The position numbers and the translations under genes are program-made. A DNA stretch of 64,000 bases, from contig CM066736.1 in NCBI GenBank assembly GCA_033961575.1, positions 86,969,352 to 87,033,351 of the forward strand, written 5' to 3'. Under the pieces are notes generated by a model. The model had not been told where the DNA came from. It saw only the letters and a program-made list of their open reading frames with translations, and ran no database searches. Position 1 is the first letter of the stretch, and the number at the start of each line of letters is the position of its first letter. This stretch comes from Aselliscus stoliczkanus. Its lineage: Eukaryota > Chordata > Mammalia > Chiroptera > Hipposideridae. Shown here piece after piece: positions 34,245 to 49,200 of the stretch.

Positions 34245-37200
34245 GTGGGTACCTGGTCAGCCCGGCATCCATCCCTTCCCGCCTGTCCTCCCACCACACA
34301 GCCCGCCCTTGCCCGTCCCCACCTGGCGCTCGGCTGGCTGCAGAGGAGATGGTTCAGGCCCCCGCAGGGAGCCATCGCAGCGGGGCGTTGCCCCCGACCT
34401 GTGCTTGGGCTGCCTGCCTGGGGACCATCGGACGATGGTGAGCAGGACGCCTGTAGTCGCTTCCTTTCGCAGTGCGCGAAATTGCAACCTCCCTCCTCCC
34501 CCTCCCCCTTCACATGCATGTCATCTCGCTCTCAAAAAAAATAATAATTCATCATCATCGTTGTAAATTCTGCCCGTCATAGAGCTACTTCCTTTCCCCT
34601 TTCTTTTCCTTTGACTTCCTTCTCTGCAAACCTGAAAGGGGTGTTTGGCACCCTTCTTGGACGTTTCTAACCGCTCTCCCTTTTTAGTTCTGGTCTGGTG
34701 TGTTTCCACCTTCGGTCGCTAGGTATTCGCTGGGCTTTGATCACTCCCTGATATTCTCTAGTTTCACCTTTTGTTCTTGAGAAAGGTAAAGGGTTCCCTT
34801 ACCTCTTTCTCTTCCTTGATGGGAATTATGTCCTGGAAGTATCCTGTTAAAAAAAAAAAAAAAAAGATCATGTTTTCCAGGTTTCATATGATGTGCTGGA
34901 TACAGCATTGTTTTTGCTTTAGCCATTCCTCCTCGATTCCCCCCACCTCCCCAAGTTTTGCGGTGATTTCATCTTGTGCAGAGGCATATGGGATGGATCT
35001 GTGAGACTAGAATTAAAATGCCGCTGGAGGCCCCTGGTGGCTCCAACAGAGGAAGATGATCCAAGCTTTGGCTTTATCGAATGCATTAAATGCATTTGTT
35101 GAAATCGAGAAGACAACATTTTAAAAATGTAATTAATAATACTGAAAGAATTATTATATATACTACCATATGAAATTCATGTACAATTCCCTAAAGGATT
35201 AGCTTTTTGAAAAAGTTTCATTTTCACTTTGTTCAGTCATTCATGCATTCAGCAAAAAATATTTATTGAGCACTGCATAATGTTAATGGGCCTGTTAGGC
35301 CCAAGGAATCCTAATGGTGAGGAAGACAGAAAGGGTTCCCTGCCCTCAACAAGCCTTCAATTAGCAATTAGCAGATAAGAAAGACCAACAAATAATCACT
35401 AATGAATTAGTATTACTTGGACACATGCATCTTGCACATCCTAATTCTTACTCTGGAGTCTAAACCAGTGCTTCTCAAACCTTGAAGTGCTTACAGATCA
35501 CTTAGGGATCTTAAAATACAGATTCTAAAAAAATGGCTTAGGAGGCCCGGGGTGGGGCCTGAGATTCTGAATGAGCTCCCAGGTGATACCAGTGCTGCTG
35601 GTCTGTGGACCACACTTTGAGTAGCAAGACCCTAAAGTGTTCTGATTGAAATACCAGAGAATTAACTCTCTTATTGTATAAATATAGTGATGTGTATATA
35701 TATTTTTAATCACGTGTGCAAAATTTGTGATATCCCATTAACAGTAGGATGCTCAAAATGCAAATAACTTTAAAGCCAGCTTGTCAGTATTTATTAAATA
35801 TTTGCTATGAATATGGTTCCTTGCTGTCGAAGTGAAGATTCCAAGATTGCTCTTCTGCTTTTAGTCCATTAGGGAGGAGGAAACCTAACAGAAATGAAAG
35901 AGTTAAGGCTAAGCATACTGTAAAATGATATATAATACAAACTGACTATGTAATGTCTTCAGCAGGGAAAATTAACAAAACTGCAAATGAATGGTATCCT
36001 TATGTGTTTAATATAGTTAATTGTTTTGTTTAAAGCCATCTGCTTTCATTAGTATTGTCAGTAAATGAATGGGGTTGTACTTATGTCTCTTGAAAGTGAA
36101 AGGAAGATTTATGAAATTCAAAGACACTTCCAGAATTCCAACACAATTTAATTTACTAGTAACTATTATGTATGTCAAAGCCTTTGGCCCTTCAACAATA
36201 GGAGTTTGTTTTTCATTGCCATGGATGAGATCTTTTGTTCTCTTTAGGTGCTAGTTTTGATTATACTTTTCTTAATAAATCTCCTGATTGGTTTTTTTTG
36301 TTTTTTTTTTAAAGACTGATTGTCTATGTTGTACCTAGATGTTGTTGGGATATACTGAAATATAAAAAGACTATAAAATACATGTAAACATAAAAAGATA
36401 ATGCTAGAGTAGTATTGGTGGCAATTAAATGGTTTATAGACGGTCAGTCCTTTTAGGACTAAAAAAGTAAAAGTGACCTGTGGACTGGATGGTCAAAGAA
36501 GACTTTATAAGAAGATGAGATACATAGAAGAAGAATGAAGACAGCCTTCATTGAAAGTGGAAGAAAAATTCTTAATTTATATTTAAAGTGCCCTCTATAT
36601 ACAAGGCACTGGCTGAAAAACCTGTGGGAGATACAAAGATGAAATAGATATGGATCATATCTTTAAAGAACATAGGATGGAAGAGAAAGCAAAAGCTCAC
36701 AAATATAATACAAGCAAGTAATAAGTGTTCTTAACAGAAGAAGAGATTTAAATAATTTTAATAATTATTTAATAAAAATAATAAATGATTATTTAATCCC
36801 TCTCTCAATGTGAAAAAATATTTTTAATTGGTAAATAAAGGTGTATCTACTGTAGATTGATAGTGTAGGTAAGCTAGGCTATGTCCCAGCGCACTGAAAT
36901 GGAGAGTGCAGAAATGTAAAATAATGGATCAGACTGAACAGCATTTGTTATATTACATGTTGGTAGCATATCTAATCTTTTAGCACATAGAGCAACTGAA
37001 TTTAATACATGATTATTACCTAATTAGTAAAAAAAGGAACCTATCAAATGCCATGATTCTTAATGATTCTCTTGAGGCACTTAGTAAGTTTTACATTGAT
37101 CTGAGGGCCATTCTGCTACTTTCCCAAGTCACCCAAATTGCTAGGTTTAGCCTTGGTGGTGTGATGTGCTTTGAAAAGTCTTCATGAGAAGGTGTTATTT

Positions 37201-40200
37201 GTGCCAGACTTTTAGAATGAGTTAAAAATTTACCAACATGGAGAGGAGGACTGTTCTAAGCAGAGATTGAATCTTTATGTGTGTATTTAGAACATTTGTT
37301 TCTGGTATAGCTAAGGGCACATAGCGAGAAATTGTTGGAAAGGCATGCAGGTCATAGAAAGGCTTTACAGTTGACCGTTGAACAACATAGGTTTGGACTG
37401 TGTGGATCCCCTTATACACGGATATTTTTCAATAAATACGTACAGTACTGTAAATGTATTTTATGATTTTCTTAATAACATTTTCTTTTGTCTAGCGTAC
37501 TTTATTGTAGGAATACAGTATGTAATGCATATAACAGACAATATGTGGTAATCAACTGCCTATGCTATTGGTAAGGCAGATTCTGGTCAACAGCAGGCTA
37601 CTAGCAGTTACGTTTTGGGGGAAACAAAAGTTATACATGGATTTTTGACTGGTGGGAGTTGGGAGAGGGGTCAGTGCCCCTAACATTTGTGTTCGAGTCA
37701 ATTGTATAGCATGTTTTTAGTGGCCTTGAATAAATAAAGGTGTGTGTGTTAAAAAGAAAATGGTGCAATAGGACAGGGTGTTTATGGGGCAGCCTGGGGT
37801 GTCCCATGTTCTTTCTGTGGGGGGCATTCTGTTGGTAAATTTACTGCAGCCCAGGATCTGACCCTTGGTTCCTATGCCTTCAGGCTCATTGGTTACTTTG
37901 ATTTATCTCAGAATGGACTCACCCTAGAGACTGATACTGAATTCAGAATGCTATTTTATTAGTTTATGGTACAGACATAATATAAGTGGATTTGTCTCTG
38001 GTCAGGGCATTTACTAGATGCACCATAAGAGTAGTCAAAGACTCAGAAGATTTTTAGTGATTACAAAATCCAATCACAAGTCAGATGTGTGGCATACATA
38101 TTTAACAGCATCAGCCTGCAGGTGAATGAATGCCTCCATCTCCATGATGGGACTCGCCTACCGCTGGAACCCAGCAGTCCATGCCAAGGTCTCCTTCCTC
38201 CAGGTGCACAGATGACTCTTCCACAGTGCTCACTCCCTTCTGTGCTCTAGGGCTAACTAGGGCTTCCACTTCCTTCCTCTGTCTATTGACATTTTCATAC
38301 ATTCTGTCAAATTGCAGGCAAGTCTTGCTGGCCTACAATCCAGGTTCTCTTCAACATGACAACCATCTCCTGTTTCTGATCTACCGTATATTTTAACTTT
38401 TGAAAGCAAACTTATGTCCAAGATATTAAGCACTGGCCCAAGTTTGAGTGCATGTGAGACAGGACACAGGACAGAACTGCTCAGCCAGCTGTAACAGCAA
38501 CAGCTATATATTCATATTGACCACGGTGTGGAGGCAGAACTTGGCTGTGGCATTTAGAGAAATAGTGAGTAGAACATTCTAGTCTTAGAATGGGGGTCTA
38601 TGTTGAGAAAGAGTAGTATGTAAAAAGTTAAAGGTAGGGGCCGGCCGAGTGGCGCGGTGGTTAAGCACTGGCTTGGGAAGACAGAGGCCCCGGTTTGGGT
38701 CCCACATATGAGGGCCAGTGACACTGTCCTCAAAAAAAAAAAAAAGTCAAAGGTAGGGGCCCACATATGATACTGCCCTCAAAAAAAAAGTTAAAGGTAT
38801 GTTAGGTTAGGTTAGGATTACAAAATGCCTGATAATAGAAATAAGAGACTCCAATCTAAGCCAGTGATTTTTCAGACATCTAGCAGTGACGTTTTTTCAA
38901 TCGCAACATAGCCCAGGTAAAAAAGTGGTGAGTGAACTACCTTTTAAATCATCATCATATGATGGAAAATACACCCATGAAGCACTCTAAAACAGTAGCC
39001 TCGTCCAATTTCATTGTGTAGAGACCCAAAGAATTTGTGGAAATTATTCAGTTGTGGTGGCGCCTGGACCAGAGCGTGGATCCGCCACCTAGTTCAATCC
39101 AGTTTGTACAATAACAGTTTATATTACATTGTTTTGTTCACATTTTTCTAATACTTTCCTTAATTTGGCATTTAATCAATGAAGAGTACAGAATACATAT
39201 GGCTTTAATAATCTGGGGAAATATTTGTACTTATTACTTGAATTGTAGTGTTTCAAACTTTGTAAAATGATCTAAATCTCATTTGATATTCACAGCAACC
39301 TGTGCAGGAGGCAGGCTAGGTAGTAGTCATCCGTATTTTTATAAGGAAACTTAGTTTCAGAAAAGGAAAACGACTTGCTCCTGGACATGCGGTGTTTAAG
39401 TGGGAGAGGTGGAACTAGAACCCAGGTCATTTGGCCTTCACTCTAATCTTATCACTGTACTAGACTCTATAGCCTGAATACTTAGTAAATATTAGTGACA
39501 TCCTAAACCAAATTTCAAGGACCTCATTAAAAACATGTTATAGGCTTTTCTAAAAGCTGGAGTAGGATGTAATATTCAGTGGAATAAATAAATTATCACG
39601 AATTTATTTATTTATTTATTTATTTTTGAGGGCAGTGTCCCTGGCCCTCATATGTGGGACCTGAACCCGGGCTGCTGGCTTCCAAAGCCAGCGCTTAACC
39701 ACCGTGCCATTTGGCTGGCCCTCATGAAATATTTTTTAAAGAGCTGAATTTGCTGCTCAACAATTGCTTTGGTATCCTTGGCAACAACATTTTCCTTTTG
39801 TCCAAGAAATTTAGTACATATGACTGAGGATTTGGATTTATTTTCTTTTTAAAAAATAAAGCCATGTAGAGACCAGGTTGTAGAAAGGCTGTACATTTGA
39901 CCCTTGAATAACATGGGTTTGAACTGTGTGGGTCCACTTATACGTGGATATCCACATCGTTGTTGTTTTTTTATTTCCAAATTTCTTACATTTTTTTTCT
40001 CAGTTTCTACTGTTTTATTTTTCATTTATTTTTATTTATTTCAAAGAAATACATACTTACGATAAAAATAGTACAAAAGGAATTATAATGAAAAGTAATG
40101 TTTGCCTCTTCTCATCCTCAATTTACTCTTTAGAAGCCATTTTTAACTGTTTTTACTTATTCTCATCAAAACACTAAATAATATGCTAGTACCACTATTC

Positions 40201-43200
40201 CTTGATTTATTTCAGATATCTGTTAAATAAGTGCTATGAAAAATGGAAGCTCGTTCACACTATTTTCAACCACTCCTAAATTTCATTATACTATTAGTTT
40301 TCTTTATTCTTTTGAAAGTTTACATAATGTAATTAGTCCTAACAAAGTCTGCAGAACAATGAGTTCAGCTCACAACACAGAGATCCCAATTGGCTGTTCT
40401 ATTTAGGAAGAGATTGGCAGAAAACATATCTGTATGTACAAAAACAGAGAAAACCCATACCTGCTTTCCAGAAAAATCTGGATATCAGTAACTAACCAAG
40501 GATCAAGTTATGTAATGAAAACAAGCATTATTTGCTTATTTAATTGTTTTTACTATTTTGTACGGCTGTCCTGTTTTTCAGGAATATATTTTTGCCCCAA
40601 AGTAAAAGGTTGATTAGTAATTTAGTGCAGATTTTACTAAAGAAATAATTTTTCATTAGTCAGTTGCTCTCTGCATTATTACTAATTACTAATTAGTACA
40701 GAGGGCTACTGCCCTCTGGTGTTGGGAATTAATGGAGAAAATGATTCATGCTGGTGGAGAAAATGGACAGTAGTGTATATCCAATCCTGCTTGGGATCTT
40801 TTACACCAAATAATTTAGTGAGCACTGTATCTTAGCAAACAAAACGATGAAAATGGCCATATTCAATGCCCAAAAGAAGATGAAAATTATAACATAAATG
40901 AAAAATACTATGCTTCTCAGACACAAAGGCATTTAACTTTCAGCTAACCAGAACCTTGTTAGAATATCTCTTTAATAAATTCAATGGAAGTACAGGTAGT
41001 GGTTTGGTTTTGTGGTGTCTGCTTCAGAATATTCTCATGTCATTTTCCCTCTGAAATACTTCATTATTAATGCAAGTAAAAATTAGAAAAAAACCTAAAT
41101 GCCTACCATTAAGGGAAAGGATAAACTGGAGTATTCTGCAGCAGTTGAAAAGAATAGCATAGATCTACATGTATTGAAAGGACCTCCAAGATATATGCAT
41201 ATTCAGTGAAATAAGTAACTTCTAGAGCACCGTGTACAAGTTGAGTACCATATATATGATAAATATGTTATATGTATGTTTATATATATATAAATAATAA
41301 AGAGAAATAAAGCAAAACTGCATTTTTATAATATGTAGATAGATGTAAGTAAAGTTCTGGAAGTATACATCACAAACAATACTGGTTCCCCCAAAGCACA
41401 GGGGTCTGGGAATGAAGGTAATAGTCAAAGCTTTATCTATATTAGTAGTATTTTTTTAAAAGCAAGGAAAGTGTATTGATGTCATTTGTAATTAATAATT
41501 AAAAATAAAATTTAAAATATTAAACTAAGAACAACTGGTCAATTGCCTGACAAGTGGTCAGTTGTCTGAGGCTGGTTTTTAAGACCAATAGGAGTTCAAA
41601 GTCAGGAAGACCTGTTAAAAGCAGAATTTGATCTGGACTTTGAAGGATGAGTAGGATAAGAATAGATGATGCATAGAGAGGCAGAAAACTTAAAATAATA
41701 AAATGGAAAATGAAACAAATCAGGGAATTGAAACTGAACAGGGGGCATGCAAGAACAATGAAGAGATTTTCTTAAAACTCATGAATGTAGCATATGTTTT
41801 AGACTGCTGTGGTGGTTAAGAATAGATGAAAGAAAACTAGTGTTTTTTGAGTGATCCATATGTCAGACATGGTAGTGGATGCTTTCATGTAAAAAGCCTC
41901 TTTGAATCCTTCCAAGGATTGAGGTAGTTATTATCATTTTTTAACCTATACACAAACTCTGGCTCAGAGAAATAAAGACAGTATTTGAATCCAAAAAGAT
42001 TTGGAACTTCCCTGTCCTTTGGGATCTGACCTCATCCTGCCTTACATTTACATTTGATATAACCAGCATTAGATTCTATTGTTGGTTCCCAGATGATTAA
42101 TCTGGCTGCAGTATGTAATTAAGATGCAGTGAGTGTATATTCATGGAGGGTAGCCTGGAGACTCTTATAGAAGTATGGATATCAAACCTTTACATTAGGA
42201 TACTTATAAAGCCTTCTAAGAAAATTAAGGAAGAGGTAATGAGACTTATTAACAAATTGATTTCTCTCTTCTTTTTAAAAACACGGAGAACAATAAACTT
42301 CCCATTTTGTTAAATCATAACATTTTGCTAAATTTGAATCAGATCTCCTTTTTGAAGAAATAATCAAATTTCAGATTCATTTTAAATTCCCATATTCACA
42401 GGCTGGCCAAGTGGCATGGTAGTTAAGAGCTGGCCTGGGACGCCAGCGGCCCGGGTTCGGATCCCATATATGAGGGCCAGTGACACTGCCCTCTAAAAAA
42501 TAAGTAAATTCCCGTATTCACTTCCCTGATCCCATTCTGCTCCCTCCCTCCTTTCCCCAAAGGAGCATATAGCTAGGAATACTAGGGTTTTGTCTAAATT
42601 TCCTGTTTGGTTGAACAATTGTTTTGCTTTTCATTTAAGCAAATAAAGATAACCCTGGAAGTTAAACAGCTCCTTTTTTAAAAACAAAAATCGCTTAGTC
42701 AAAATTATTTCAATACCTGAAACCACTCAAAATTGAAATATTACATTTCTTATAGTATATAACTTTTGAAAATGTGAATACTATTAACTTATCTCTCTAC
42801 ATGGTACACTATAATAAGATTTTCAGAAGCTGTAGTTCCTTAACAGAATGGAAGCCAACAGTAAAATAACAGCAAATACAGCTAAGATGTTCTCTAAGTA
42901 GAAATGTCATGCTTTACAAAAATAAGTTCCATTTGTGGTTTCTGTAAAATTAGATTCGTACTTATACATTAAATAAATGACTTAAATATCCTCTCCCCCA
43001 AATATCAAATAACTTCTATGATGAGGACGGATTGCAATGGTGACAGTAAATCTTCTATTTTGAGATTTGGATCTCTGGTATAATTTGAATTAGTAAGTGT
43101 AATTTTGCTTGGGACTTTTTGAAAGCTTTTTTTCCCTCTGAAGGCTTCTGCTTCCTATACATTTATTACACATACCATTTTCAATGTTTCTATTTACTTT

Positions 43201-46200
43201 GGCTCAGTGCTGGCCCTGTGACTTGGGAGAGGTTTTGCATCTGTATGGGATCCACTCCAAGCTCCAACTTAAATCTACATAACATATACAAAGGTTGAGA
43301 TAACCAGCTTAACCATACCTTCCCCCACTCCCAGGTACTGGTCAAAGCAATTTACATCCTGGTTGGAAAACGTAAAACTTGAGACCAAACAAAGACTTGA
43401 TGCAGTAGTTTGCAGTAGTTTTCAGCAGACTCTCCCCAGCCGAACCATCTCTTACTTTAATAAATCTTCCTTTTCCTTCCATATTTCTTTTTTTTTTTTT
43501 TTCAAGAGGGCAGTGTCACTGGCCCTCATGTGGGATCCGAACCGGGGCTGCTGGCGTTCCAAGCCAGCTCTTAACCACTATGCCACTTGGCCGGCCCTCC
43601 TTCCATATTTCTACCTGACTCGTGAATTCTTTCACAGCCAGCAAGTGAGCAGACATTTACATAATCACAAAGAAAACTTAACAGTAAGAGAGTTGATATT
43701 ATACTACAATACAACTCATGCCAACAGGTATTTACTTTGGTAATTTGCATGTCTTAAAAAAAAAAAACACACCAAAAACTGCTTCATAAAGCCACTGAGA
43801 ATTCAAGCATCTTTCAAGTATTGAGAGTGTTTGCTTTTTTGTGTGTGTTTAAACAAGTAGTTAACTTGGTCAACTCAGACTGCAAACTCTGTTTCTTGAG
43901 AGGCCGAATCTCAATTTATTTTTTTATCCTTAGCTGGAGTGTGCCCCCCACACACCTAGTACAAGAGTCAACCAGAGATTTGGGCGGAGTTTACGTGCAG
44001 AATGTGGGGTTCTCCCTCTCTAACTCTCCCCTTTTGGGACGTATACTCCAGTGGCTGTGGTTGCCCTGAACTTGGTGCTCTGGTTCTTCAGGCCACAAGG
44101 ACCGTGGGATTTTCATTGGTGCTTTAGCCACTGCGCATGGCTCTGACTACTACCTGCCCTCAAATGAGAAAACCATAAAAATGGGAACCTGTGCTGGTTC
44201 CTTCTCCCAAGTGTTAACTCCCTTGTAGAATTAAGCCTGTGTTTATTCACTCTCTGGTACCCTCAGGTCTTGGTGGATTTTGGTTTTGTTTCTTTGTTAT
44301 ATTTTTGTCTAGAGTTTTATAGTTGTTACCTGTGAGAAGGTCAGGTATATTGTTGCAGTTTACTTGACCATATAGGAAACAGATGGTATATGTTTTTTTA
44401 TGCAATTTACAATTATTTCTTTTTCTGTTTGGTACAGAGAAATGCAATTGACGTTTGAATATTGACCACGTATAAAACAACCCTACTATATTCTAACATT
44501 TATTCAAAAAATTATTTACTCTTTTGGATATTTTTATGTGCTCAATCATTTCCTCTGCAAATATGGGAGCTTTGTTCTTTTTCAGGTCTTGTACTTTTTG
44601 TCTCTTTTTCTTGCTTTACAGCTTTGGCTAGGACTATAGGTTTTTCATTTCTCCTTATAGCTAGCTATTTTCAGATTCAGGAACTTCCTTCCTATTCCTT
44701 GTGTGCTAAAAGTTAAAAGTATATACAATTGATCCCTTAAACTATACAGGTGTAAACTGTGTGGGTCCACTTATATGTGGATTTTTTCCAATAAATATAC
44801 AGTCAGCACTTTGTATCCCTGGGGTTCGCATCCACGGTTGGGAACCCATGAATGTGGAGACCAACTGTATGCCTTGTTCTACATCATTTTATATAGAGGA
44901 CTTGAGCTTTCACAGATTTTGGTCTCCATGGGGGTCCTGGAACCAGTCTCCCACAGATACCATGGGACTGTAGTTAAGTTTTAGAGGACTCAAAATTTAT
45001 ATGCCGATTTTCAACAGCGTGGGGTTCGGCGTCCCAAACCCCTACCTAGTTCAAGGGTTAACTGTATACTTTTACACGTATGTTTCCTAGGTTGAGTTCC
45101 CTAGAAGCAGAGATTAGGAATCTTGTGCACATGATTTAATAAAAGTAGTGCTCTCAGGAGAAACCTGTAGGGAATGAGGGAATCAGGATAGGGAAGGGAA
45201 AGAACATTGCAGTGATGTAGTTTCAGGTGAAGTTTAATATCAACTTGACTCTGTGCCTCTCTCTGCAGTGCTAATTGCACAGCCGAGTGATAACCCTGCA
45301 GCAAACAGTCATTGGCTGTTGGCCATGGGGGAAGGTCTGCATAAGCTGGCTCTGATCATTCCAGGACAGTTCTCCAGAGAAGGGTTGTCTGTGTGAACTC
45401 ATAGCAGTAGTACCTATAGCAGCTGGAGATGGACACAGCCCACTAGTTTAAAGGATCTCTAGCGGGGGGGTCTTAACAGGATCTCTGCACACACACACTG
45501 AGTTTATATATGTTACTTTTTTGCTAATCAGTGTTTAACTTTATCAGGCACTTTCTCTGCATCTGTTAAGATTGTCATATGATTTTTCTTTTTTAACCTG
45601 TCAATGTTGTGGATAACCTTGATTGATTTTCAGATATCATGCCAACCTTGTATTCTGGTAGAAATCCAACTGTGTTATGATAAAATTTATACATTCTTTT
45701 GTATGTTGCTGGATTGATTTAATACTGTTTTATTTAAGAGTTTTACACCTGTGTTCATTAGTGAGTCTTATGATTTTTCTTTCTAATTATGTCTTTGTTT
45801 GGTGGTTGTATCAATGTTAAGCTAGACAGATAAAAAGAGTTGATGGGTGTACCTCTCTTTATCTCTTCTGGAAGAGTTCTTATAAGATTTTAGTTATTTC
45901 TTTCTGAAATATGCTTTGGAACTTGCCATTAAAACCAACTGAGGCTGGAGCTTTCTTTGTGGAAAAGTGTTATGATTCATTTTCTTTCAAGTTTATAATT
46001 CTAATCAGGTTTTACATTTTTTCATGAACAGAATTGTTTTCCCACACCTGTCTAGTTTCCCAGACAATAATAGAGACACTATTACTAGTTTTTTTAATGT
46101 ATTTCCACAGACATTTAACCTGCCCCCTCCCAACCAAAATTAACAGTTTACTATTCCTGCCAGTGTCCTACCCTTTGCTCTTTTTCCCACTTAAAATATT

Positions 46201-49200
46201 TTTATCAGTGTATATATAGGACTGCTCCATTTTTTTATTTTTTTTTTGAGGGCAGTGTCACTGGCCCTCATATGTGGAACCCGAACTGGGCCGCTGGCTT
46301 CCCAAGCCAGTGCTTAACCACTGCGCCACTCAGCCTGCCCAAGGACTGCTCCATTCTTTAGAACAGCTGGGTGGTATTCATTGAATTGAGATGCCAGACT
46401 AATTGACCAATCTCTTATATTCATAGGCATTTATAGTGCTTTTTTTGTTTGTTTTGTTTTTTGGCTATTACAATCAAGGAATTGCTTCTAGTGCATACAC
46501 ATTCAGACCTGTGTGTAAGTATCTATATAGGACCAATTCCTAGAAATGGAATTATTGAGTCAGGTTATGAGCATTTAAACTTTTGATAGATATTGTCAAA
46601 ATGCCCTCCAGAAAGGGTGTACCAATCTGTTCTTCTACCAGCAATGTATAAAAGTGCCTGCTTTCTCCAATTCTTGACTCCACAATGTAGTATCAGATGT
46701 TTTTCTTTGGCAATGTGAAAGTGAAAATTATATTTTATTTTAGTTTTAATTTTCATTTTTCTTATAAAGAGGCTGAGTATATTTTCATATATTTAAAAGA
46801 TACCTGTATTTCTTGGTTTTTTTAAATTGTCTTCATATATTTTACCCATTTTTTTTCCGTAAGTCATTGATCTTTTATTTACTGTTAAAGAAATAAACCT
46901 TTAGTTTACTTGTCACATGTTACAAATGTTTTTTCTTCAGTTTGTCTTTTGGATTTATTTATGTAATTTTTATCATGTAGAACATAACTATAATTTTATT
47001 GACAGTATAATATTTGGTAGGTATCTCCTACTGAATCATTTCCCACTTGTTGGACATCTTAAAGTGTTTCTGATCTTTAAAAACAATTTTACATAAGGCT
47101 GAGAGCATCATTTTACATATAGGTAGCTTTTATTTCTTTTGGATTATTTATGTAGCATAGGTAAAGATGACATGTACTTGAGAGAGATTTAATTTCTGAG
47201 AAATGCAGTCAGACCATAATTGTAGCATGATTTTAGAAGAATATGAAAATTGGGCCTTATTGAAAAAGAAAAAAAACATATTGTTCTTTTTTTTTTTTTA
47301 GATTTTTTTTGTTGGGGAATTGGGGAAGGGAAACAGCTAAGTTATTGTCCTTCAGTCTTAGTTGTGGAGGGCACAGCTAGCTCAGCTCCAAGTCCAGTTG
47401 CCACCCGGCCACCATGGGCAACTCGCAGCTGCTCAGCTCAAGGTGCCATGTTCTTCTTAGTTGCAGGCGGGCGTAACCCACCATCCCATGCAGGAGTCAA
47501 ATCGGCAACCTTGTTATTAGGAGCACATGTTCTCACCAGTTGAACCATCCTGCCATCTGTTGGCACCTCAACAGCAGCTCAGCTCGGGCGCAGCTCACTG
47601 GCCCATATGGGAATCGAACCTGTTGCTCAGAGCTCGCGCTCTTAACCAAGTGAACCACTCAGCTGGCCCCATTTAGGTATATTTTTAAACTTCATAACAT
47701 CAACGTCTAATTTAATGGCTAGTTATGAAATAGTGGAGAAATCTGAGTTTAAAGTAGATTACAAATGTCTGTCACAATAATCACTTGATTCTTTTTAAAG
47801 AGTTTTCTTTTTTTTTTTTGAGGGCAGTATCACTGGCCCTCATATGTGGGATCCAAACCAGGGCCTCTGGCGTCCCAAGCCAGTGCTTAATCACTGCGCC
47901 ATGAAGAGTTTATTTTTGATATTCAATATTATGTTAGTTTCAGGTGTACAACATAGTGATTAGACATTTATATAACTTATGAAGTGATCACCCCGCTAAA
48001 TCTAGTACCCATCTGACACTATAGCTATTACAATATTATTGACTATATTCCCTGTGCTGTGCTTTATCATTTACTTCTTTTTAACATAAAAATTTACTTA
48101 CATCTAATGCAGAATGATTCTTTACCAATTTTTAGTTTTCTCTAATTTACAGACTTTCTCAGAACCAGGAATTAGGTTAGTACTAGTTATAATGTTTATA
48201 ACAGGGAATGGAATTTTAGACCCTACTCTACTAGCTGTGCAGTTAAACATTAGGAAATATACTTGGTAACCTAATAGCACTCGTGTCTGGTGGATCATTT
48301 TTATATTTAGGTATAATAAAAGAAATATTGTTTTGCTCTATAGCTAGAGTTAATTTTTATTAGAAGCATTATTAACCTACACTACATAATTATTTTGTTA
48401 ATTGTGAGATGATACAGGCTTTAGAGCCAGACAAACCTGGATTCAAAGTCTGCTTAGACCTCCAGTATTATAGGCTCAGTATTACTAGGCTCCCTCTCTG
48501 ATTCTTTTTTTTTTTTCCCTCTCTGATTCTTAATTTCTTCATCAATACAATAGTAATAATACTACCAGTAAGATGCTGCAATGAATATTTTGTATGAATA
48601 AATCCTTTTGCTCATGTGAAGGCATTGCTGTGGACAGAGAATTCTGTAGGCCAAAAGGTATGTGCAGTTTTATTTTGATAGTTGCTGCAAAATCACTTTA
48701 AAAAGACTATCCCGGGGCCAGCCGAGTGGCGCATTGGTTAAGAGCTGGTTTGGGTCGCCAGTGGCCCCTGTTCGGATCCCACATATGAGGGCCAGTGACA
48801 CTGCCCTCTACAGTAACAACAGCTCCACCTGGAGCTGGGCTGTGCAAGCCCCAGCGACGGTGTGGGCTGTAGCCCCTGCTGCAGTGGGCTGCCAAAGGCT
48901 ACAGTGAGTGGCCAGCAGCCAGCGTGAGCTGCCAGTAGCCGCGGTGAGCAACAATCCAGAGGCCAGCAACCAATCTGCCTCATCCGGGAAGAGCGCAATG
49001 ACGATACCAACATGGGCCAGTGAAGCAACGTGCTCTGCAACTAGACTGAAGAACAAAAAGAAAGCAACTTGTCTGTTCCCCTTCCTTGATTCCCCAACAC
49101 TTCCCCTCCCCCAATTCCCCAATAAAATCTTTAGAAAAAAAAAAAGACTATCTCAATTCAGTGCCACCAACAGTGTATTACAGTGCCATGTACCTTCTAT

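Larger units (their letters stand above)
33330..34460. promoter_or_regulatory. PGM2L1: CpG island promoter of PGM2L1
   Basis: GC-rich and CpG-dense, unlike the AT-rich DNA on both sides. It covers the presumed start site, the 5' UTR and coding exon 1. There is no TATA box near the GC boxes. The densest CpG stretch, with GGCGGAGGCGGAGGCGGCG, is at 33780-33990. The exact transcription start cannot be read from sequence alone. Confidence 0.85.
44480..46030 (-). mobile_element. L1 ORF2 fragment split by other insertions
   Basis: 44480-44716 and 45500-46030 are antisense L1 ORF2 text (CAGGCACTTTCTCTGCATCT, AACCTTGTATTCTGGTAGAA). Between them lie the nested MER2-type pair (44726-45064) and about 400 bp of unassigned, possibly LTR-derived sequence. 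Confidence 0.65.

Noticed and set aside
33277..34519. Many overlapping frames in the CpG island
   Set aside because: GC-rich DNA lacks stop codons by chance; peptides are Arg/Pro/Gly-rich, overlap on both strands and have no domains.
34134..34544. 136-codon frame starting at the PGM2L1 ATG
   Set aside because: Only the first 37 codons are exon; the rest is intron read-through past AAG|GTGGGT.
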